DNA of 14,049 bases, from positions 1 through 14,049 of the forward strand of contig JAQSXM010000040.1 in the NCBI GenBank assembly GCA_029256645.1. The letters are read 5' to 3'. Under the pieces are notes generated by a model. The model did no database searches and had not been told where the DNA came from. It saw nothing but the letters and a program-made list of their open reading frames with translations. Numbering within the stretch: position 1 is the stretch's first letter; every line of letters begins with the position of its first letter. The stretch is from Sporomusa sp. (GTDB taxonomy: Bacteria; Bacillota_C; Negativicutes; Sporomusales; Sporomusaceae). The position numbers and the translations under genes are program-made. Shown here in pieces: positions 10,598 to 14,049 of the stretch.

Positions 10598-11761
10598 CTA
10601 AATATTACTAAAAGTAAACTCATCAGGGCGGCTGTCCACTACACCATACTTGTGTAAAATCGCTTTGACAATCCGCCTGGAGGCCTGGCCATCGCCATAG
10701 GGGTTAACCGCATTGGCCATCTGCTGATACTCATTGCAGTTAACAATCAGCCCCTGGGTTTCTGCATATACACGGTCCCGGTCTGTGCCGATCAGTTTGA
10801 CAGTACCTGCTGAAACCGCCTCAGGGCGTTCAGTAGTGTCTCTTAAAACCAATACCGGCTTGCCGAGGGCTGGCGCTTCTTCCTGAATACCGCCTGAATC
10901 AGTAAGCACCAGATAAGACCTGGCAATCAGATTGGCAAAGGGCTGGTAGTCTAGTGGGTCAATCAGATGAACCCGGTCAAGCTCGCCCAGTTCTTCCTGA
11001 ACAACCTGACGGACAAGTGGATTCTTATGTACCGGAAAAACAATCTCCACATCAGAATGAGCAATAACAATATCTTTCAGCGCCTGATATACATGGCGCA
11101 TTGGCTCGCCTAAATTTTCCCGCCGGTGGGTTGTTACCAGTATAACCTTGCGGTTGGCGTAATCAATATCCTGGAGCAGTTGGTCAGTAAACCGGTAATC
11201 CGCATCAACAGTGGCCTTCAGGGCATCAATGACCGTATTGCCGGTAACAGTGACTGCCTCCGGACAGACATTTTCCTGCAGCAGGTTTTGCCTGGCCGTA
11301 ATTGTTGGCGCAAAATGGATATCTGCCAGTGAACCTGTCAGCTTGCGGTTCATCTCCTCCGGGAAGGGTGACTGCTTATTGCCTGTACGAAGGCCGGCCT
11401 CAACATGACCGACTGTTGTCTGGTGATAGAAGGCCGCCAGCGCTCCGGCAAAGGTGGTGGTGGTATCACCGTGAACAAGCACAATATCAGGTTTCTCGGC
11501 AACAAGTACCTGATTAAGCCCATGCATGGCCCGGCAGGTTATATCAAACAGGGTCTGCCCCTTACTCATAATATCCAGATCGTAGTCAGGCCTAATCTTA
11601 AACAGATTCAGCACCTGGTCAAGCATCTCGCGGTGCTGGGCAGTAACTGCCACCACCGGGGTTATATACTCAGGGTATTTCGATAATTCCAACACAACAG
11701 GCGCCATTTTTATCGCCTCCGGCCGTGTACCAAAGACAGTCATCACTTTAATGCGCGACAT
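10598..11761 (-). CDS. wecB: UDP-N-acetylglucosamine 2-epimerase, non-hydrolysing, 387 aa
   Basis: Cytoplasmic enzyme that interconverts UDP-GlcNAc and UDP-ManNAc; it is called WecB in E. coli and MnaA in Bacillus. The family motifs run in order: GTRPEAIKMAP at the N-terminus, LVHGDTTT, HVEAGLRTG and SPFPEEMNRKL (the acidic catalytic residues), VTTHRRENLG (the catalytic-site His), and the UDP-binding SGGIQEEAPALGKPVLVLRD followed by TTERPEA. The length is normal. The ATG at 11761 is 7 nt after AGGAG; the open frame to 11821 would add 20 residues with no family similarity. It follows the WecA-type transferase, so the pair probably feeds a surface polymer containing ManNAc or its derivative. 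Which polymer cannot be told from this window. Confidence 0.95.
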   Translation of the reverse strand: MSRIKVMTVFGTRPEAIKMAPVVLELSKYPEYITPVVAVTAQHREMLDQVLNLFKIRPDYDLDIMSKGQTLFDITCRAMHGLNQVLVAEKPDIVLVHGDTTTTFAGALAAFYHQTTVGHVEAGLRTGNKQSPFPEEMNRKLTGSLADIHFAPTITARQNLLQENVCPEAVTVTGNTVIDALKATVDADYRFTDQLLQDIDYANRKVILVTTHRRENLGEPMRHVYQALKDIVIAHSDVEIVFPVHKNPLVRQVVQEELGELDRVHLIDPLDYQPFANLIARSYLVLTDSGGIQEEAPALGKPVLVLRDTTERPEAVSAGTVKLIGTDRDRVYAETQGLIVNCNEYQQMANAVNPYGDGQASRRIVKAILHKYGVVDSRPDEFTFSNI

Positions 11762-11768
11762 AAAGATT

Positions 11769-11773
11769 CTCCT
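11769..11773 (-). promoter_or_regulatory. Ribosome-binding site that decides the wecB start
   Basis: Minus-strand AGGAG lies 7 nt before the ATG at 11761, in front of the conserved MSRIKVMTVFGTRPEA start. The longer ATG at 11821 lies at the edge of a strong hairpin and has no such site. Confidence 0.7.
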
Positions 11774-11820
11774 CTCGGTTGGCATCAAGTGGAAAAATTC
11801 ACTTATGCCGTAGTATAGCA

Positions 11821-11847
11821 TAGGGCGGGCAAAGATTGCCCGCCCTA
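11821..11847. terminator. GC-rich hairpin between wecA and wecB
   Basis: A perfect 12-bp stem (TAGGGCGGGCAA, loop AGA, TTGCCCGCCCTA) lies 38 nt after the wecA stop codon and 60 nt before the wecB start. There is no T-run on either strand, so it is not a standard intrinsic terminator. It could be an attenuator, a pause site or an mRNA-stabilising stem that lowers wecB expression relative to wecA. Confidence 0.5.
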
Positions 11848-11884
11848 TAACCTTGCGAAATTGCGTTATGAACGCGACTCAGGC

Positions 11885-12934
11885 CTAATGGCTTTTCACT
11901 GAGTCGGTGCTTTTAAGCACACCCTCATTGTTTTTTAGCACACCAATCTTCTTGGCCCCCAAAATGGCAACTGTAATGATTGACAGCAAAATCAACGCGG
12001 CATACACTTTGCTTACTTCAGTCAGGGCGATGGCACTTACGCCTAAACAACCACTGATCACATACATGAGCAATACAGCCTGTTTTTGGCTTAAGCCCAT
12101 TGCTAACAGGCGATGGTGAAAATGACCCTTGTCCGGCTTAAAAATCGGACGCCCGCTCATATAGCGGCGGATAATGGCAAACGCGGTATCCATAATTGGC
12201 AGCCCCAGTGCCACAATTGGCACCACCAGCGCGATGGTAGCTGCGCTTTTTACTGTCCCCAGTATCGAGACCGCAGCCAGCATATAGCCTAGGAACATAC
12301 TCCCGGTATCACCCATGAAGATTTTAGCGGGATTAAAGTTGTGCTGTAAAAAGCCCAGCGCACTGCCAGCCAGTGCGGCAGTCAAAATCGCTACTGTCCA
12401 AAGGTTCTGTTCCAGCGCCACTAAGAGAATGGTCACTGACGCAATTGTCGAAACCCCGGCAGCCAGTCCGTCAAGACCGTCAATCAGATTGACAGTGTTA
12501 GTCAGGCTGACGACCCACATAATAGTGAGCGGAATGGATAAATAATTAACATAAATCATGTCACCAAATGGATTTGTCAGCCATTCGATGCGGATATCAA
12601 ACATAATGAGTACAGCGGCAGCCACGATCTGACCTAACAGTTTAACTTTTGCCGGTAATTGCTTTAAATCATCAATAATACCAACTGCCAAAATAACAGT
12701 GCCGCCTAATAGCAGCCCCCAGATTTCATGATTGATGCGCATGCTGGACAGCACGGCCAACACAAAACCAAAATATATCGCCAGTCCGCCCATACGGGGG
12801 ATTGGAATGGTATGCACTTTACGGGCGTCAGGAGCATCAAGCGCCCCTGCTTTAATGGCCAGATCCTTAACATGGGGGGTGATAAAGTAAGCTGCTGCCA
12901 AAGCAACAGTAAAAGCCACCACATATGTTTGCAT
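11885..12934 (-). CDS. wecA: Undecaprenyl-phosphate GlcNAc-1-phosphate transferase (WecA/TagO type), 349 aa
   Basis: Polytopic membrane enzyme of the MraY/WecA family that attaches a sugar phosphate to undecaprenyl phosphate, the first step of teichoic acid, O-antigen or similar polymers. About ten or eleven hydrophobic helices are visible. The catalytic and Mg2+-binding signatures are present: Asp88-Asp89 in GIIDDLKQL, NLIDGLDGLAAG at 149-160, FMGDTGSMFLG with Asp209, and the cytoplasmic loop motif GHFHHRLL with His271, His273 and His274. The HxHH motif separates the WecA/TagO group (GlcNAc-1-P donors) from MraY. The ATG at 12934 has AGAGG 9 nt upstream and a near-consensus promoter. The neighbouring epimerase gene supports a GlcNAc-ManNAc linkage-unit pathway, but the genus-level name (wecA or tagO) is a matter of convention. 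Confidence 0.93.
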   Translation of the reverse strand: MQTYVVAFTVALAAAYFITPHVKDLAIKAGALDAPDARKVHTIPIPRMGGLAIYFGFVLAVLSSMRINHEIWGLLLGGTVILAVGIIDDLKQLPAKVKLLGQIVAAAVLIMFDIRIEWLTNPFGDMIYVNYLSIPLTIMWVVSLTNTVNLIDGLDGLAAGVSTIASVTILLVALEQNLWTVAILTAALAGSALGFLQHNFNPAKIFMGDTGSMFLGYMLAAVSILGTVKSAATIALVVPIVALGLPIMDTAFAIIRRYMSGRPIFKPDKGHFHHRLLAMGLSQKQAVLLMYVISGCLGVSAIALTEVSKVYAALILLSIITVAILGAKKIGVLKNNEGVLKSTDSVKSH

Positions 12935-12964
12935 ATGCTAACACCTCTTTTCTACGCAACACCC

Positions 12965-12994
12965 ATTGTACCTCATGTGTGTAAAAGTTGTCAA
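12965..12994 (-). promoter_or_regulatory. Sigma-A promoter of wecA
   Basis: Minus-strand TTGACA (12994-12989, perfect -35) and TACAAT (12970-12965, five of six at -10) are separated by 18 nt. Initiation would be near 12958, leaving a leader of about 24 nt. This is the best vegetative promoter in the window. Confidence 0.75.
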
Positions 12995-13106
12995 TCGGCC
13001 CTTAGTCGCCAAATCGTCCTCTAGCGGTATTATTTTCATTACCAATAACTATATGCGCCATATATATGCAGTATACCTCGATTTAACGCGCCTTTATACC
13101 ATTTTC

Positions 13107-13778
13107 TTAACAGTAGCCTTTACGGCGCAGCTTGTCCACGTGTGTGGCAACAAGTGCAGGTATGTTTACAGCATGCCGTTCAGCCAGGATATACATCATT
13201 GTAAAGCAGCACTGGGCAACATCAAAAAGCTCAAGGGCAGCCCCTCGGTTCACCTCATTAATGCTGAGACTGGCTTGTTCCCCTGACGCACCGGCATACT
13301 TGCCAAGAAACTGGGTCAGTTCACCGAGTTCTTCCTGGATCTTGCAGACAGTTGTCAGCAGGGTAACATCATCAATATGCAGATGCGGCAGGCTGATGCA
13401 TTTATAGTTGCCGCCATGCAGATTTTTTATCGTGGCAATGCGGTAACTCTGCTTGTCGTCATACACGTATCCTTTTTCAAACAGTTTATCCAGATGCTCA
13501 CCAATCAGGCTATCGGCATCAATACTGAACGAGTCTTCCATAACAAAAATCATTGTCACGCAGGTCTGGGCGACATCTAAAAGCTCTTCTTTAACATCAG
13601 CAAGCAGGGCCACTGCTTCAGGCCGCGCACTCAATTCATCTGGAGTCAGTTTTTCCCATGGCATAAATTTGAGCACAGCCCGGGCCAGTTCGCCAGCCTC
13701 TTCCATAGCCTTTAAGAGGGTTGAATCAAGTGTCGGAGTCAAAGACTCCAGTTTCGGTAAGTAAATCGCTTCTACCAT
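13107..13778 (-). CDS. Tandem MazG-like nucleotide pyrophosphohydrolase-type protein, 223 aa
   Basis: The protein consists of two similar helical modules. Module 1 (about residues 15-104) has KAMEEAGEL at 23-31 and KEELLDVAQ at 63-71; module 2 (about 130-222) has KIQEELGEL at 146-154 and LELFDVAQ at 182-189. Both end alike (HLDKLFEKGY and HVDKLRRKGY). The EExxE plus ExxD pattern is the metal-binding signature of the MazG/all-alpha NTP pyrophosphohydrolase superfamily, which removes pyrophosphate from (d)NTPs. Each module keeps the acidic residues, so both could be active, or one chain could mimic a dimer. The substrate is unknown. The ATG at 13778 follows AGGAG by 7 nt. The gene stands between a terminator upstream and the wecA promoter downstream, so it is probably monocistronic. 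Confidence 0.75.
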   Translation of the reverse strand: MVEAIYLPKLESLTPTLDSTLLKAMEEAGELARAVLKFMPWEKLTPDELSARPEAVALLADVKEELLDVAQTCVTMIFVMEDSFSIDADSLIGEHLDKLFEKGYVYDDKQSYRIATIKNLHGGNYKCISLPHLHIDDVTLLTTVCKIQEELGELTQFLGKYAGASGEQASLSINEVNRGAALELFDVAQCCFTMMYILAERHAVNIPALVATHVDKLRRKGYC

Positions 13779-13797
13779 GCATATTCTCCTATAGAAA

Positions 13798-13840
13798 GGC
13801 CGGTTTATGCATCCCAGAAAATCCGGACACTAAACCAGCC
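13798..13840 (-). promoter_or_regulatory. Leader hairpin of the MazG-like gene
   Basis: On the minus strand GGCTGGTTTA (13840-13831) pairs with TAAACCGGCC (13807-13798) over 10 bp with one G-U wobble; the loop contains the small palindrome TCCGGA. The wobble would be a mismatch on the other strand. The stem lies between the predicted start of transcription and the ribosome-binding site. Confidence 0.5.
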
Positions 13841-13844
13841 TCAG

Positions 13845-13850
13845 ATTATA
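13845..13850 (-). promoter_or_regulatory. Candidate -10 box upstream of the MazG-like gene
   Basis: Minus-strand TATAAT is a perfect -10 match, with initiation expected near 13838 and a leader of about 60 nt. No convincing -35 box lies at 16-18 nt, so this is only a partial promoter. Confidence 0.4.
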
Positions 13851-13908
13851 AATCAAAATTTCGCCAAAATTTGCTGGAATCCTTCCTACTCACCGGATTT
13901 TTCCGTTT

Positions 13909-13941
13909 AAAAAGAAAAGCTGCCCGGTAGTGCCAGGCAGC
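13909..13941 (-). terminator. Terminator of an unseen gene to the right
   Basis: GCTGCCTGG and CCGGGCAGC (minus strand, 13941-13933 and 13927-13919) form a 9-bp stem with one T-G pair and a 5-nt loop, followed directly by TTTTCTTTTT. This is a textbook intrinsic terminator for transcription coming from beyond the right edge. Confidence 0.85.
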
Positions 13942-13976
13942 AATAGGTTACTATATACAACGCGTTAAAGTTTTGC

Positions 13977-14049
13977 AGGCGGGTGGTGTGTTGGCAAAAG
14001 CGGAAGTCAAGCGCCAGCGGTGGAGCGTTGTCAATGCACCACCCGCCTG
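13977..14049. repeat. Long inverted repeat / possible structured RNA at the right edge
   Basis: CAGGCGGGTGGTG (13977-13989) and CACCACCCGCCTG (14037-14049) are perfect inverted copies. In a plus-strand RNA the helix continues inward as UGUUG/CAAUG, giving 18 bp with two G-U wobbles; on the minus strand those two pairs become mismatches. Inside is a small hairpin (GCGCCA/UGGAGC around GCGG). It could be a non-coding RNA, a palindromic repeat, or the 3' part of something beyond the window. I do not recognise it. Confidence 0.5.

Noticed and set aside
13956..14049. Integron attC-like site suggested by GTTAAAG next to a long inverted repeat
   Set aside because: The core does not fit GTTRRRY at its last base, no matching RYYYAAC partner is placed correctly, and there is no integrase or cassette context.

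Overview
This window looks like a chromosomal housekeeping segment from an endospore-forming member of the Firmicutes. Every gene I can support is on the minus strand, so transcription runs from the right edge to the left. The best anchor is the order atp operon > murA > spoIID > a short membrane-anchored N-terminus. It parallels the Bacillus subtilis order atpC ... murAA-spoIID-spoIIQ. Gene order and the style of the ATP synthase subunits (a separate AtpZ plus AtpI, a c subunit with GIGDG) suggest the Clostridia/Negativicutes side, perhaps a Sporomusa-like organism. That placement is inference; nothing in the window proves it.

Layout in transcription order. (1) Right edge, 13.9-14.05 kb: an 18-bp inverted repeat ending exactly at the window edge, then a strong terminator for an unseen upstream gene. 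(2) 13.1-13.8 kb: a 223-aa protein made of two tandem MazG-like pyrophosphohydrolase modules, preceded by a leader hairpin. (3) 10.6-12.9 kb: a WecA/TagO-type polyprenyl-phosphate GlcNAc-1-P transferase with a near-consensus sigma-A promoter, then a non-hydrolysing UDP-GlcNAc 2-epimerase (WecB/MnaA type). Together they supply the first lipid-linked sugar and UDP-ManNAc for a cell-surface polymer. (4) 3.2-10.4 kb: a complete F1Fo ATP synthase operon, atpZ-atpI-atpB-atpE-atpF-atpH-atpA-atpG-atpD-atpC, ending in a 14-bp terminator hairpin. It has two internal structured intergenic regions, a hairpin between atpE and atpF and a larger multi-helix region of about 150 nt between atpH and atpA. (5) 2.67-3.18 kb: a 514-nt gap with no convincing gene. 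It holds a probable dispersed-repeat-like element and a candidate murA promoter. (6) 0.25-2.67 kb: murA (peptidoglycan precursor synthesis) with its own terminator, then spoIID (engulfment peptidoglycan hydrolase) with its own start region. (7) Left edge: the first 61 codons of a membrane-anchored protein, by position probably the SpoIIQ-like M23 partner of SpoIID.

The genes are mostly ordinary. The items most worth a second look are the structured atpH-atpA intergenic RNA, the plus-strand-biased inverted repeat at the right edge, the acidic residue paired with the ion-binding glutamate in the c subunit, and the duplicated MazG-like protein. Six of the fifteen starts appear to be GTG or TTG, so several start sites were chosen from ribosome-binding sites rather than from the longest open frame.
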